Assembly (NCBI GenBank): GCA_023101885.1
Contig: JALPQD010000213.1
Span: 3,223,751 to 3,287,750 of the forward strand
Source of the DNA: Typhlomys cinereus
Taxonomy: Eukaryota > Chordata > Mammalia > Rodentia > Platacanthomyidae
Length of the DNA stretch: 64,000 nucleotides
Reading direction: 5' to 3'
Position 1 is the first letter of the stretch; each line of letters opens with the position of its first letter. Under the pieces are notes generated by a model. The model saw only the letters and a program-made list of their open reading frames with translations, ran no database searches and was not told the DNA's origin. Shown here piece by piece: positions 1 through 11,879 of this stretch. The translations under genes were made by a program, and so were the position numbers.

Positions 1-1300
1 CGGCACTGAAGCTGGGCCTGGCTAGGCAACGAGGGTAGCGACAAGGAAGGAGAAGGCAAGATCCAAACGAAGATGGGAGAGCTTTCGGGAGCTGGAGGAG
101 GAGGAGAACGTGGGGAGACGGGAGAGAGGTGGGCTGGTAAGATCGTGGGTTTTGGACACCAGGACGAGGAGTTTGTAGCTCAAGGATTCCTGAGCTAGAG
201 GCATAGGACCGGAGCCAGGTCTTGAGATTAGAGCAGATTGGGGAGGGGAGGGTCAGGACCACAGCAGGGTGTCTACCTATCCCAGAGAGAAGGCCAACAA
301 CCAGGAGAGGGGTTTCCTAGATGTCTGGGGGTGACTCTGATCTGGTCTCACCTGCCCACTTGGATGCTAAGAGTAGGCGACAACCCGCTGGGCCTTCTGA
401 TTTCCTAGAACAACTCAGGAGCAGCTGTTTAGCTTGGGGTCATCCGGTGACTTACCCGGGTCCTGGAAAGCAAGCAAGCTTACACGCGAACGACTAAGGG
501 TGGTGTGAATCAGATCCTTTTTTTACTCTGCAGGATTGGCTGCAAGAGGTAGTGTGGGTGTTTTGATGGTTTGGGGGTTCCCGTGGCTTCTGAAGAGGTC
601 CAGAGATTTGGGGGGCCAGGTCTAGACCACAGGGAAGGGGGATGCATGAGGAAAGTCATAGTATGCTGCTCAATGTAGCCCACAGCTGACTGTGGACAGT
701 GTGGGGGGGCTCTAGATCCATCCAGCTCACCTGGGAGAACCTTCCCAGAAAAGGGACGAGAAAGCCACGCCCTTCTAATTTACGTGGCCTTCACCATCAT
801 CACCAGATACGGAGACTCAAAGACAACAGGAATCCCAGTAGATCCTGGGAGAGGGGGGCGGTGTCCCCCTCCCCCGACCCGACTGAGTCACCCAGGGGCA
901 CGAGATCAAGGTCTCGCTCACCCAAAGTCGGAGACTTCAGAGCCGTGTGCCGGCAGCAGGCAGCAGACCTGGAATTCCCCCTTACCAAGGCCCCAGGCGG
1001 GCTGCCGTCAGGGGGGGGCTAAGGACAGCCACTCCTTCCCACAGGTGTCAACCCCCTCTGGGATGCCCCCTCCCACCTCCCTCCTCCCCACCACGGCCTC
1101 ATCACCTCTGCACCTCCTACTTAACCCGCCCCTGCCTGGTGCGCCTGCCGCTGTTTGACTTTAGTTTGCGTCTAGAACGATGTTTCAGCTGACAGTCGGT
1201 AGGGGCCGTGAACACTGGTGCAACGACCCGCAGGCTGCCATGTCCATCCTACACACTTTGGGGGGCTGCTCCTTCCCCAGTCCCTCTCTGCCAACCACAG
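1..1300. other. unique intergenic DNA, no gene recognised
   Basis: Moderately GC-rich. The short overlapping frames at 699-1192 on three phases show no recognisable protein. I see no SINE here. Confidence 0.5.
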
Positions 1301-1384
1301 TCCTTCTTAGATCTTCCTATCTGTGTAAGGTGGGAGCCAATGTCTGAAGTGCTCTCTCTCTCTCTCTCCTCTCTCTTGTCCTGC

Positions 1385-1520
1385 AAGGTCTCAGGTGGTC
1401 CGGGCTGGCCTCAAACTCACTATGCAAGGATGACCTTGAATTTCTCATTTTCTTGCCTCTGTCTCTGACTGCTGGGGTGTGGACCACCATGTCCAGTTTA
1501 GGTAGGTGCTGGGATCAAGC
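1385..1520 (-). repeat. B1-like SINE, antisense
   Basis: CAAGGTCTCAGGTGGTCCGG, GGCTGGCCTCAAACTCACTA and CCACCATGTCCAGTTTAGG follow the reversed B1 order. Confidence 0.65.
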
Positions 1521-2515
1521 CCAGGGGTCTGTAATCGCCAGCAACTCTTCCGCTGACTGGATCACGCGGAGCTGTCTCCTTCCAATAATGAGTCCGCAGG
1601 GGCCCTGGAGGCCTTGTTGGGAGGCGTGGGAGCACCCTTCCGAGCTCTAGAAATCGCATAGCGGTTGGTGGTGACTGACTGTGCCCTGGGGAGTGTGGGT
1701 GTGGCTCAAGTGAGTGGAGGAGCACAGGGCCTACCCAGGGCTGTCCCTCACAACTCCATGGAGTACCCAGGACCTCATCCAGATCTGGCCACCTCCCCCA
1801 GCAACCAAGGCAAAGCACACGTGACCAGCCAGATGCATAAGAGATTCCTGGACGCTCTCCGTGCAGATATCATGGGTACTGACTCAGTCGGCCTCTCTAC
1901 TTCATTTCCATGTTAGATTCCACGGTCCTGCCGGAGAGTCGCACCAGAGACCTGCCGTCCTCTTGCGTGCCCAGTGCAGGCTGCCAGGGAAGACTATTTC
2001 ACCCTTCTCACAGTGGTCTCTGTAGCTGGCCACTCGGTTAAGTCGAAGCCTTGTTCTCCTGCCAAGGCGGCTTTCCTTCCCGTGGGCTTCTCCAGCCTTC
2101 AGAGTCCTGGAAGACACTTCTTGTGCAGCCGGGCCTCGGTCCCCCCCACACCGACTTGAGTCAGCACTGGGTGGTGGCTGCGGTCCTGACTCTGAGGCTC
2201 TAAGAGGTCTCCAGACAAAGCTGCCGCTCACCTCCAAGCACGTCTGCTTCACCGATCGATCAGAAATCATGATCTTTTAAAAACACAGCTGGTGGAGTTC
2301 CTTCTGCTCCAGGTCTGTAACTCAGGCTGCCGGAAATGTATTTAAATCTGCAGTTGTGAGCGTACAGTGAGGCGCTCTGGCCACACCTCCGGCGTGGACC
2401 TGCGTGTCCGAATCAACTTCATCCTCCAACTCATTCTTGGCGGCTTTCTAGGATTTGGGTCTGTTTTACTTTTTGCTTTGCTTTGTTTTCATTTTTCATG
2501 TGTATTGGGGTGGGG
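1521..2515. other. unique intergenic DNA, no gene recognised
   Basis: No repeat consensus and no coding pattern that I recognise. Confidence 0.5.
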
Positions 2516-2519
2516 CGCA

Positions 2520-2531
2520 TGCCTGCATGTG

Positions 2532-2563
<32 letters not shown>

Positions 2564-2845
2564 TGTGTGCATGTGTGTGTGTGTGTGTACGCGCCCGTAT
2601 GCATGAGGAAGTCTGAGTTTGATGTCGGGAATCACCTCGATTGCTCTTCCGCTTTACTCTGTTAAGACAGGGTCTGTAATCAAACAGAGCTTCCTGGTAA
2701 GCTGCTTGCAGTGAAGTAGCCTCCACCTTCCGAGGCCGGAATTACATATGGGTGGCCGAATTTATTCATCATTTCATGGTGGGACTTGAGGATCCCAACC
2801 ACGGTTCTCTTGCTTGTTTATCAAGTGCTTTAAACCCTTAACCAT
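2520..2845 (-). repeat. B2/B4-like SINE, antisense, with GT tail
   Basis: GT/GCGT microsatellite, GGGAATCACCTCGATTGC, GAGGCCGGAATTACATATG and TTAACCATCTTTCCAGTCAC. Confidence 0.6.
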
Positions 2846-3177
2846 CTTTCCAGTCACGGATCTGTTTTTGTTTTTTTTTTTAGAGGATTAAGGCAGAGTT
2901 TATTAGAGGAAAGAAAGAATGGAACTCACAGACTCCAGACATGGAGTTTCACACAGGGCGAGGGTGCCCTGGAGAACTCCTGGGCTCCAGGCAATCCATG
3001 AGGGACGAGGATCTGGAAAAGAACTCATGGACTTCAGACCTGGAATGCCAGGGGGGCAGGCGCCCACGCAGCTGGGTTTTTTTTTTTTTATACTTGTCTC
3101 CTGAGCCCCTCTAAGAATTGTTTTTTTCTTTACGTTGAGATTGTAAGTATAAGCACTAACCTGTACTTTTCCAAAAG

Positions 3178-3425
3178 ATACACACACATACATACACATG
3201 CATGTTGACACATGTACACACACACAAACCTAAATACACACTGGTATATACATACCCGCATGCGTATATACATACTTGTGTATACCGACATGCACATACA
3301 CATGCATGCACATATATACGTACTTGTGTGTACACACATGCATGGATGTACATGCAAACACGTACATACACAGGTGCACACATGAAAGCACATGTGTATA
3401 CACATAGGTGCGCATGCATGCATCT
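3178..3425. repeat. CA/TACA-rich low-complexity block
   Basis: Irregular CACACATACATG repeats over about 250 bases. Confidence 0.9.
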
Positions 3426-3429
3426 ACTT

Positions 3430-4290
3430 CCTGACAGTAGTCCTTAGCTATGTCTGAAACCCAAGGTCATGATGTTCTCTAGGATCCCTCCTCCATCCCA
3501 AGCTATGCAGTATGTACAAATCATTCCCGATGTAGCAAAGACTGCCAACTGTCCCCCAATATATGGGTTAGCGGAGTGTAGAGTCACGCAGAAAAAAACA
3601 CTAAATTTGCTAGTTCCCTTTGCAGCTACCTAAGTTCTGACGAGTGAAACAGAACTAGGATGCTGTATTCAACTTCTGGAAAGTACTCTTAAAGGGGAAA
3701 AGAAGAAAGGCCCTTGCATCCTTCTCTTCCTTCCTTCTTCACGCCAGCTGGAGGCATTGTCCTTGACGTGACATCTAGAGTCAGAGCAGCCATCTTGGAA
3801 CACGAGGATGAAAGCTTCCTTCTGAGACTGACAAATGAACTGATTCCCACTGAGCCCCCAAAGCTCACGTTCTCGTGTGACCCGTGACATGAGATACGAT
3901 GGACATACAGTGACAGGCGTTGAGCGAGTGATTCCCGAAGCAATATCAGAAGAGGCATTACTTACGCCTCGCTTTGCGTCGGGTCGTTTGCGCTAGCAGA
4001 GGCAAGCGGGCGTGGTGGGGGAGCCAGGCAGGGCTGCTTGCCAGGGTCGCCGTGGAGAGCCGGTGCCCAGCACCACTGCAGTCCCAGGTCAAGCTGTCCG
4101 ATGCCCACAGCTTTCACCTAGGCAGGAAGTTACTAGGACTCTAGCAGAAGGGGGTGGCAGGGAAGAGGGGTGGGGGAGGGGACTTCCCAGTTCCAGGAAG
4201 CTGTCCAGAATGCTCACTGGCCACTGTCTCTTAGGCAGACCAGACTCTCTTACCTCGTGAAGCTGTTCCTTTTTCATGAGAGCCCTGACT
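3430..4290. other. unique intergenic DNA, no gene recognised
   Basis: No repeat head, tail or coding pattern recognised. Confidence 0.5.
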
Positions 4291-4291
4291 A

Positions 4292-4295
<4 letters not shown>

Positions 4296-4322
<27 letters not shown>

Positions 4323-4435
4323 TGAGATAATGTAGCCAAAATTGGCCTTGAACTCCTGATCCTCCTGCCGCCGCCACCAAAGTGCTAGGGTTACGGGAGT
4401 TTGCCACCACATCCGGCTTCCCGGCACCCATCTTT
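4296..4435 (-). repeat. B1-like SINE, antisense, with poly-T
   Basis: A 25-base T run, then GGCCTTGAACTCCTGATCC, AAAGTGCTAGGGTTACGG and CCACCACATCCGGC. Confidence 0.8.
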
Positions 4436-4817
4436 TTCACCAGGCCCGAGTGACTCAGCCTGACTCACCTACGGCCACCAGAGAAGAACAACCTAGAAGC
4501 GGGGAGCGCTGGTCTGGCTCCGCCCAGGGGAGGGGCGGGCTCTCCTGCGTAGACCTTCGGTCTTGCAAAACACCAGCAAGGGGGGGCCTGAGGCGCTGGG
4601 TCAGCCGGTGCACTCTGCTCAGCTGGGATTGGCCGGAGGGGAAGATTAGGAGGTGCGTGGGAAGGGAGGGAACTGGTTCCAAGTATGGGAAAACTGCTGG
4701 AATGTGTGGGTGCCATGAGACCCAGTCACCTAGGTCATCTCTGCCTTCCCTTGGCTTTTCGACGCTCTGAATTTAGAAGTCGATTTCGGGGTGGAGCTCA
4801 GAGGTTGAACCTCTTGC

Positions 4818-5236
4818 TGGTGGCGCAGATACTCTGCATAGTTGCTGATAAATTCACAACGGAGCGGCTTAAGGAACAAGGGGTTTGAAATTGGCTGATG
4901 AGTCTTGGTTAAGCTCCGTGTCCAGCTTGGCAAGAGAGTTTGTGCCAACACCAGGAGCCCAGGGGCACCGCATACCCGCAGGACCACTAAGAGAGGGACA
5001 GTCCTTACTTGCCAGACCAGCTTGTCTGGCCGAGCATACACAAGGATGCCAATTTTCTTAATCCGCTCTCTGCATTTTATTCACCTGCCCAGGGCCCCGT
5101 CCCACCCACCATGGGCTGGGCCTTCCCCATCGATCAGGCAATCTCCTGCAGGCCTGCTCAGGACTCAGCTCAACTACCAATTCTTTACACCCCGTACCTA
5201 GGGCTCCAGCTTTTGATTATGTGTCATTGACACGGG
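4818..5236 (-). mobile_element. LTR-like element, copy 3 (antisense)
   Basis: Reverse-complement copy of the 10.4/31.2-kb family. It keeps the hairpin CCAGAC-N6-GTCTGG at 5012-5029. The flanks look like the two halves of an ID SINE (GGTGGAGCTCAGAGG before and ACCATCCCCAGCAC after). The ends are degraded, so the boundaries are approximate. Confidence 0.65.
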
Positions 5237-5604
5237 CTTTGGGTACCATCCCCAGCACTGCAAAAACAAGCAAAGCCAAAAGTCAGAATGTAAGAACTAG
5301 GTAGGACTGTAAATAATTCCTGTTTGAGGCTGAGGGAAGGGATGGCTCAGGAATCAGGGTTGGTTCATTTCTAGGACTCATGGAAATGGGCAGAGCAAGG
5401 CACCCCCAGAGCAAGCTGACGACCAAAACTAGCCCTGTGGTAAGCCTGGGCACGACTGAGAGACCCAGCCTCAGAGAGAAAGGGGGAAGTGTTGTGGAAG
5501 GTGATTCGCAGCATCGACCTCGGGTGACACCCACCCACGCACACACAAGGAAATAAACTAAGAATGAGATTGAAAAACGAAAACACAAGTTCACAGAAAC
5601 GTGA

Positions 5605-5750
5605 CTTTGCTAGTGGCTCGTGTCTGTATGATTTCAGCACTTGAGAGGGAGAGACAAGAGAATCCGGAGTTCAAGGCCAGCCTTGGCTACTTTCTGAGTT
5701 TGAAGCTGGCCTGGGCCACATGAAACACGTGTCAGTAAAAAAAGGCAAGG
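5605..5750 (+). repeat. B1-like SINE
   Basis: GTGGCTCGTGTCTGTATGA, GAGTTCAAGGCCAGCCTTGG and CTGGCCTGGGCCACATGAAA. Confidence 0.75.
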
Positions 5751-5867
5751 AGGCTGCATTCTACTTGCCGTGCATTCAGTAAGCCATTTTTCCAGTTGTG
5801 CCCGATGGAACCAACTGACTGGAGTCTTGTGGACATCGACCATTTTGTAGTCATTTTTTTTTAAATA

Positions 5868-6060
5868 TTTTATTTTGTGTGTGCGTGTGCGTGTGCGTAT
5901 GCACACGTGTATGTGTGTGTGGAGACCCAATAGTGACTTCAGGAATCATCCTGGATTGCTTCTACCTTCTTGCTTTGCTCTGGGACTTTCCAGGCTCCAC
6001 CCACCAGGGCCGGAAGTGCAGGCCGCCTGGCGTTTTTACGTGGGACCTGGGATCTGCGTC
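5868..6060 (-). repeat. B2-like SINE (AGTCACC type), antisense
   Basis: Contains GTGACTTCAGGAATCATCC, TTGCTTTGCTCTGGG and TTTTTACGTGGGACCTGGGA, the reverse of the main B2-like consensus of this window. The tRNA-like head is lost. Confidence 0.75.
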
Positions 6061-6340
6061 TGCATGGCCAGTCCACCCAGAGTGGGCAAGAGTCCTCTGG
6101 GTCCTGGCGGTCACAGTCACTGATTCCCTTATGAATGAATGACTTAAATGACACTTGGCATATGTCCATTGCACATCGCAGGGGTGTCCTAAGGACTTTC
6201 AGTAAACGTGGACAAAGATGGCATGAGCTCACCGTGGCTGATACCAAGAACAAATGCAGAAGGGGGCAGGAGGGTCCCAGTGGAGAGAGGGAGCGAGGAA
6301 GAAGGTCCTTTACACATTTCTTGTACCATTTTCATCTTTT

Positions 6341-6616
6341 TTTAAAATTTTTTTATTATTTATTATTTATTTAATTGTGTGTGTATGCATGTGTGTATGT
6401 GTGCATGTGTGTATGTGTGCGTGTGTAGAACCACCATGGACGGCCTCCACCTCCTTGTTTACTCTGCCCCGGGATTCACAGGCTCCGCCCCACCAGGACC
6501 AGAAACCCCCCTCCCCCGCTTCTGCCTGGCAGTCTATACGTGGGGTCTAGGATCCGAACTCAGGACCTTCTGTCTGCAAGGCAGAGGCTAAACCCGTGAG
6601 CCACCTCTCCAGCCCC
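6341..6616 (-). repeat. B2-like CpG-rich SINE, antisense, with 16-bp target duplication
   Basis: On the minus strand it begins GGGGCTGGAGAGGTGGCTCA and runs through a pol III B-box-like GAGTTCGGATCC to a CA-rich and A/T-rich tail. The duplication ACCATTTTCATCTTTT is perfect at 6325-6340 and 6617-6632. The insertion is therefore recent. Confidence 0.85.
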
Positions 6617-7254
6617 ACCATTTTCATCTTTTAACTAAGCAAAAAGAATTTCCAGGGAAATTACTCTTGAATCATTTGCATCTTTGTTTGTTCAAACACT
6701 TTTCTGTATAATAAACAGCATTTATTTTATAATTATTTGTTAAACTATGTATGGTCGATTATATATGTATATGTGTGTGTGAAATTTTTTAGTATCTCCT
6801 TTACTTAAAGTCTTCCTCTGACTTCCATCCATACACCATGCATGACATGCATGTGCATTCTGCTTTATTTTGTGTATTAATTGCACACAGTAATGGGTTA
6901 GTTATGATACTGTCATACAGGACAAAAATGGTCTCCATCTAATTTATACCTGTTCCCGTCTCTTATTCTCCTTTGTTCCTTCTGATCCCCTCCTCTTCTC
7001 ATTACGACCTTTCTAATGCTCTCTTTTTCTCCTTTCTCCTTTTCTCTCTTTCTCTCTCTCTCTTTCCTATTGAGTTTAACTATGGACGGTTCTAGGAGCA
7101 CCGGTGGAAGTTTGCGCATACCTGAGCCCCTCGCCGGAGAGCCTTTCTCACTCCTTCACCAACAATGAACAGAGATGAGTCCTTAGGAAGCAGTGTCCTC
7201 CCTCTCTATGAAATTTTAATCTTTAATTTATTTATTTAAGAGGGACAGGTGAGA

Positions 7255-7271
7255 GAACGCGAGGAGAGAGA

Positions 7272-7326
<55 letters not shown>
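7255..7326. repeat. GA microsatellite
   Basis: About 70 bases of nearly pure (GA)n. Confidence 0.95.
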
Positions 7327-7328
<2 letters not shown>

Positions 7329-7378
7329 GCCGTGGTGCTTGTGTGGATGTCAGAGGACAACTTTCACAAGTCGGTTCT

Positions 7379-7615
7379 CAGGCTGGTGAGATGGCTCAGG
7401 GATTAAGTCTCTACCTCAAAAGCAGAAGGACCTGAGTTCGGATCCTGGATTCCATGTAAAAATACTGGGTGGAAATGCCTGCAGCCTGCACTTCTGATCC
7501 GAGAAGGCAGAGCCTGGGAAACCCCTGAGCAAAGCCAAAAACCAGGAGGTAGAAGCAATCCAGGATGATTCCTGAAGTCACCCTTCAACCTCCACAGCAC
7601 ACAGAGAACTTCTGA
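7379..7615 (+). repeat. B2-like SINE
   Basis: CTGGTGAGATGGCTCAGGG at the head, then GACCTGAGTTCGGATCC (B box), CCATGTAAAAATACTGGG and AGCAATCCAGGATGATTCC. It is followed by a GGAA/AAAC simple-repeat tail to about 7710. Confidence 0.85.
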
Positions 7616-7784
7616 TCTACATAGATACACACGCAATGAAGGAAGGAAGGAAGGAACGAACGAAGGAACTAACAAGCAAGCAAGCAAATAAACAAACAAA
7701 CAAACAAATAAATAGAGTCAGCTGTCTTCTAGCACGTGGGCTTCTGGAAACCTCCCCACTCAGCCCTCTCGTTGACTCTGTAAT

Positions 7785-7930
7785 TTTTTTATTGCCTTTG
7801 TTTTGAGACAAGGTCTCATGGAGCCAGATTGGCCTCTGTCTCACCACGCAGCCAAGCCTGTCCTTGAATTCCTGACTCTCCCGCTCTGCCTGTGCTACAC
7901 GGAGTCCAAGCAGACCTGAGCTGCCCCTCC
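7785..7930 (-). repeat. B1-like SINE, antisense
   Basis: GAGACAAGGTCTCATGGAGC, CTTGAATTCCTGACTCTCC and CTACACGGAGTCC. Confidence 0.7.
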
Positions 7931-8599
7931 CAGCTCTCAATTTTCTCAACTTTAAAAGGAAAAACCACCTGAACAAAAGCAAAATGACACATTACTCAAA
8001 ACCAGCCACGGTAGCCAGGGGGCTCCAAGACGTTAGGACGAGTGGCCTTGCCCTCTGGGGAGGGGCTGGAACTCTGCCAAGGGCAAAGGATTTCAGGCGC
8101 TCTGCACCCCTGAGACTGCATGCACCCCCCTGTCTGACTGCACACCTCCCCTGCCTGCAGGGAATACCCCACAGAGGAGCACTGGGGTCCCCTGTCCCCC
8201 CTCCCCTGGTAGCTGGAGAGGCATCCTGCTGTGGGCAGCTTGCAGCTGGTCCAGAAGCGTCGTCTGAACCGAAGCACTCTTGCACAACGGCGCGCTTCCA
8301 GGAGGTACGTGCGACATATTTGTTGACTGAGCTGTGTCTTTCTCCTGATTTACACGATGGTCCACATATTCTCTGGCGTCCACGCCCAGGGGTGGAGCAT
8401 CTGCTCAATATGATTTCCAACACTTCACATTCCTCTGTCTCCACCAGCCAACATACAAGACAGTGTTATTTCAGTCTGTGACAATGAAACCTTAATTCTA
8501 GGAATTTCTCTATTATGTGAGCTCCGGTGATTTTTTGTGTATATTATATTATATTGTATTATTTTAATTTTACTTTGACAGTGTCTCCTATTGCCTAGG

Positions 8600-8800
8600 C
8601 TAGGTAGGCCATGGAATAGTTTAGCTGGTAAGATGCCCGCTCACAAACCTGGTAGCCGGGGTTGGAGCCCAGGAAGCCCGCACGGTGGAAGGACAGACTG
8701 GCTTCCTAACATTTTCCTCCGACATCCACCCATACACCGTGGCATGCATGTGTTCTCTCTCTCTCTCTCTCTCTCTCTCTGTCCCCCTCTCTCAAGCAAG
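8600..8800 (+). repeat. B3-type SINE
   Basis: AGTTTAGCTGGTAAGATGCC, AGCCCGCACGGTGGAAGG and CCTCCGACATCCACCC, then a CT run (about 8752-8780). Confidence 0.75.
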
Positions 8801-8804
8801 TAAG

Positions 8805-10250
8805 TAGAATATTGAACACAATTCCTAGACTGGCTTGCAACCCCCCCCCCTTGCTGAGAGTGGCCTTGACCATCGGATCCGGCCTCTCCATCTCCGGAGG
8901 GTCTGTACTGCAGGTGTGGGCACCATGCCCAGTTTATGCCAACCCCGGGACTTCCTACGCTAAGCAAGCACTGGTCCAGCTGCATCTCCAGCCCCCCTCC
9001 GCGGGGAGCAGATCCAGAGGGCAGCTCCACCCACAGCAACGGGACCAGCTCGCACCCCGAAGTCCCTCCCCACCTTTAGCCTGAGTGTGTGTGGCCCCCC
9101 TCGGCATGTGGGTGCTTCCGACATGAACTTCTGGTCAGGAGGGACAGAAAAGACGGGAGGCTGGGGCCCTGTGCTCCGCGCTTGCCCGTGCCCCAGCTGG
9201 CTGGGTGGGGTCCAGCCCACCAAGCACAGACCTCCAATCGCCTCTTGGTGCTCTGGGGGGCTGGTGCTCTCGAGAGGCAAGAACGCCTTCCCCGGCATCT
9301 GGGCTCTTCCTGCCAATGGCGTGGGCGGCCCGGGCTCCTCAGAGGTACTGCAGCCAGCCCTCCCCTCAGCGCCATCTGACCGCTCTTCTTCCAGGAGGCC
9401 GTTCAGGCTGCTGACCTCGATCCAGTACCCACCACATCTCTGGCACCATCCCCCCACCTCGAATCGCCCATTCACCCCATGCATACCACAGTCTAACTCA
9501 TGCACAGCTGCTTTCCCCGTCCTCAAAGCTGCCAAAAAATGCCCTTCGATGGCAGCCTGTCTGTTATTGATGGAAGAGGCTGATGCGGGCAGCACCCGGC
9601 ATGTTCTAGCGCAGGGCCTCTCCTCGGGGCTCACGCCACCCCTGGGAGCGCAACTGGACCAACCTCACACTGCCAGAACGGCTCTCTCGCTCTCGCGCTC
9701 TCTCTCTTTCCCCCCACGGGAGCAGCTGCAGATCCCTCCCGCCTCCCCCGAGCTCACTGCATGGAGCAGAAGCAGTTGCATTCGGCCACATCACAGCATC
9801 TCGCTGCCAAAGTGACAGCTACAATCATGCTTTGGCCGACATCTGTACCAACAGCCGGGACCTCACGCGTGTCTGTGAATCAGCAGTTCTCGCCGTGTGC
9901 CCAGCTGGAGGTGGGGGGGGCGCCTGTCAATCAGCAGGCGCTCCAGTAGGTGGCCGTCAGCGCACTGCCTACAAGACCTGGGACCCTCAGGTGGGTCACT
10001 GGAGGCCACCTCAGGACCCCAGGGAGCTGCGCCTGCCAGGGATTGGCCTCCTGACTCCTCTGCTCCCTGGGGTCCTACTGGACTCCTGGTGATTGACAGG
10101 AGGGGGTTCCTAAGCAAAGGCAGGAGGAGGTCAGCAAAACAACCAAGCTGCCCAGGGGCGAGACATTGCGCTGAACAACTGATACAAGGTGTGAAGGACA
10201 GAGGGTCTCTATGGAGCCTGCCCCCGTGCCAGACACATGTGCTTCACAGA
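8805..10250. other. GC-rich unique intergenic stretch
   Basis: About 1.4 kb with almost no repeat. Frames of 242 residues (+) and 224 residues (-) are open over the same bases. That fits chance openness in GC-rich DNA better than a gene. Neither product resembles a family I recognise. Confidence 0.5.
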
Positions 10251-10254
10251 TACT

Positions 10255-10930
10255 GTATCTTGATGTGCATGCATGCATGTGCATGTGTAAGCGTGCATTT
10301 TGCTTGCGGAGGCCCGAGGAGGACGCTGAGCATTCGGCTCTATCCCCTTCTACCCCATCCCCTCAACACAGGGTCTCTCGCTGTACCTGGAACTTATCAT
10401 TTTTTACCTAGGCTGGTGTCATAGTTAAGCACAGGTGTCAACTTGACTGTTGAGGTTATGAGCTCTGGGCACATTTGAAGAGAATTAGTGGTTGAGTTAA
10501 GCCCAGAGCAAACCTGCAGGAGATTGTCTAGCTGATGGGGAAGGCCCAGCCTATGGGGGGTGGGATTAGGCCCTGGAATAAATCAGAGAGCAGGTTGAGA
10601 CAGTTGGCATCTTTCTGATCACTTGGCCAGACATGCTGGTCTGGCAAGTAAGGATCGTCCCTCTCTCAGCCGTTATGTGATGATAGATAGTATGGCCAGT
10701 TCCCTCTGCCCTGGTGTTGGTGCGTGCTTTCCCATCAAGCTGGACTGAAAGTAAACTCTTTGTTCCCTTAAGCTGTGTGATGGTCATTTATCAGCAACTA
10801 TGCAGATGAACTGCCACAGCTGGGCAGCAAGCCCCATGGATCCTCCTATATCTGCCCTACTCAGCACTGGAGTATGACTTGCTTTTTTACCTGGGCGCCG
10901 GGGACCTGAGGTTAAGTCTTCATGCCTGTA
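10255..10930 (-). repeat. B4-type SINE, antisense, split by an LTR-like element
   Basis: The left part (10255-10416) carries CAGGGTCTCTCGCTGTACC. The right part (10819-10930) carries GGGCAGCAAGCCCCATGG and CCTACTCAGCACTGGAG. The 402-bp LTR between them has a 5-bp duplication. Confidence 0.7.
10417..10818 (+). mobile_element. LTR-like element, 402 bp, copy 2 (flanked by GCTGG duplication)
   Basis: Same family as 31228-31656. It starts TGTCATAG and ends CCACA, with the perfect 5-bp duplication GCTGG at 10412-10416 and 10819-10823. Fifty bases around the internal hairpin (10627-10644) match the 31-kb copy exactly by eye. It splits an antisense B4-type SINE. Confidence 0.8.
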
Positions 10931-11024
10931 CTGCGAGCCCTCTTACACACTGTCTTCTCGGCCCAGATGTTGTGTCTTTCGCTCTTCCCCTCCACCCAGC
11001 ACGATAGGTTCTGTTGGTGCCTCC

Positions 11025-11160
11025 TTTTACCAGTGAGGAGACGGCGTCTTGATGAGTTTCCCAGGCTGGCATTGAACTTGTGCTATACCTGTAGGCCGCG
11101 GGGCAGTCCTTGAACTCATGATGCTCCTGCCTCATCCACCCAAGTAGCTGGGACAGAATG
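11025..11160 (-). repeat. B1-like SINE, antisense
   Basis: CAGGCTGGCATTGAACTTG, CCTTGAACTCATGATGCTCC and AAGTAGCTGGGACAGAATGG. Confidence 0.65.
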
Positions 11161-11184
11161 GATTCGTTTTTTCTGACTTTTTTA

Positions 11185-11215
11185 TGTTATACATTTTTCT
11201 AAAATTTATTAAACC

Positions 11216-11263
<48 letters not shown>

Positions 11264-11395
11264 ACATGCAGAGGTCAGAGGTCAACTTGCAGGAATCAGT
11301 TCTTTCCTTCTACCATATGAGCACCAAGGATCGAGCTAAGGTGGTCAGGCTTGGCAGCAAGCGCCTTTACCCAGTGAGCCATCTCGTTGGCCCCT
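11185..11395 (-). repeat. B3-type SINE, antisense
   Basis: A 42-base GT run (11219-11261), GCAGAGGTCAGAGGTCAAC, GCTTGGCAGCAAGCGCC and CAGTGAGCCATCTCGTTGGC. Confidence 0.8.
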
Positions 11396-11579
11396 GAATG
11401 GATTTTTTTGAAAGAATGAAAAGATGAATGTTGTCTGTGAAATGTAATAAAGACAGAAAAAGAAAGTATAACTAAGACAACATTAAACCTGGTCAATTCT
11501 ATTATTGTGTAAATGTAAGTAATAATACCACCAGCTGACTGCTTCTATCTCCTCTTCCTCTTTTTATCTATTTTTTTTA

Positions 11580-11594
11580 GTTTGCGCGTGCACG

Positions 11595-11644
<50 letters not shown>

Positions 11645-11872
11645 AGGGTACTGTGTGTCCCTGTGGAGGACCAAGGGTGACCAGGAATCATCCTGGATTG
11701 CTTCTCCATCCTTTTTGCTTCACTCTGGAATTTCCTGGCTCTGCCCACCAGGGCTGGAAGTGCAGGCCACCACTGTTTCTGCCTGGCCTTTCTACGTTTG
11801 ACCTGGGATCCGAACTCAGTACCGTCTGCTTGCAAGGCAGAGTCTTTAACTCCTGAGCCGACTCTCCAGTCA
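11580..11872 (-). repeat. B2-like SINE, antisense, full length
   Basis: A GT microsatellite tail (11596-11641), then AATCATCCTGGATTGCTTC, GGGATCCGAACTCAG (B box complement) and CTGAGCCGACTCTCCAG at the head end. Confidence 0.85.
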
Positions 11873-11879
11873 AATTGTT

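Noticed and set aside
3178..3425. CRISPR-like or phased repeat array
   Set aside because: It is irregular CA/TACA simple sequence with no unique spacers, and the window is a mammalian genome.
8960..9815. Open frames of 242 (+) and 224 (-) residues over the same DNA
   Set aside because: Openness on both strands in GC-rich DNA, no family resemblance, and no splice or promoter support.
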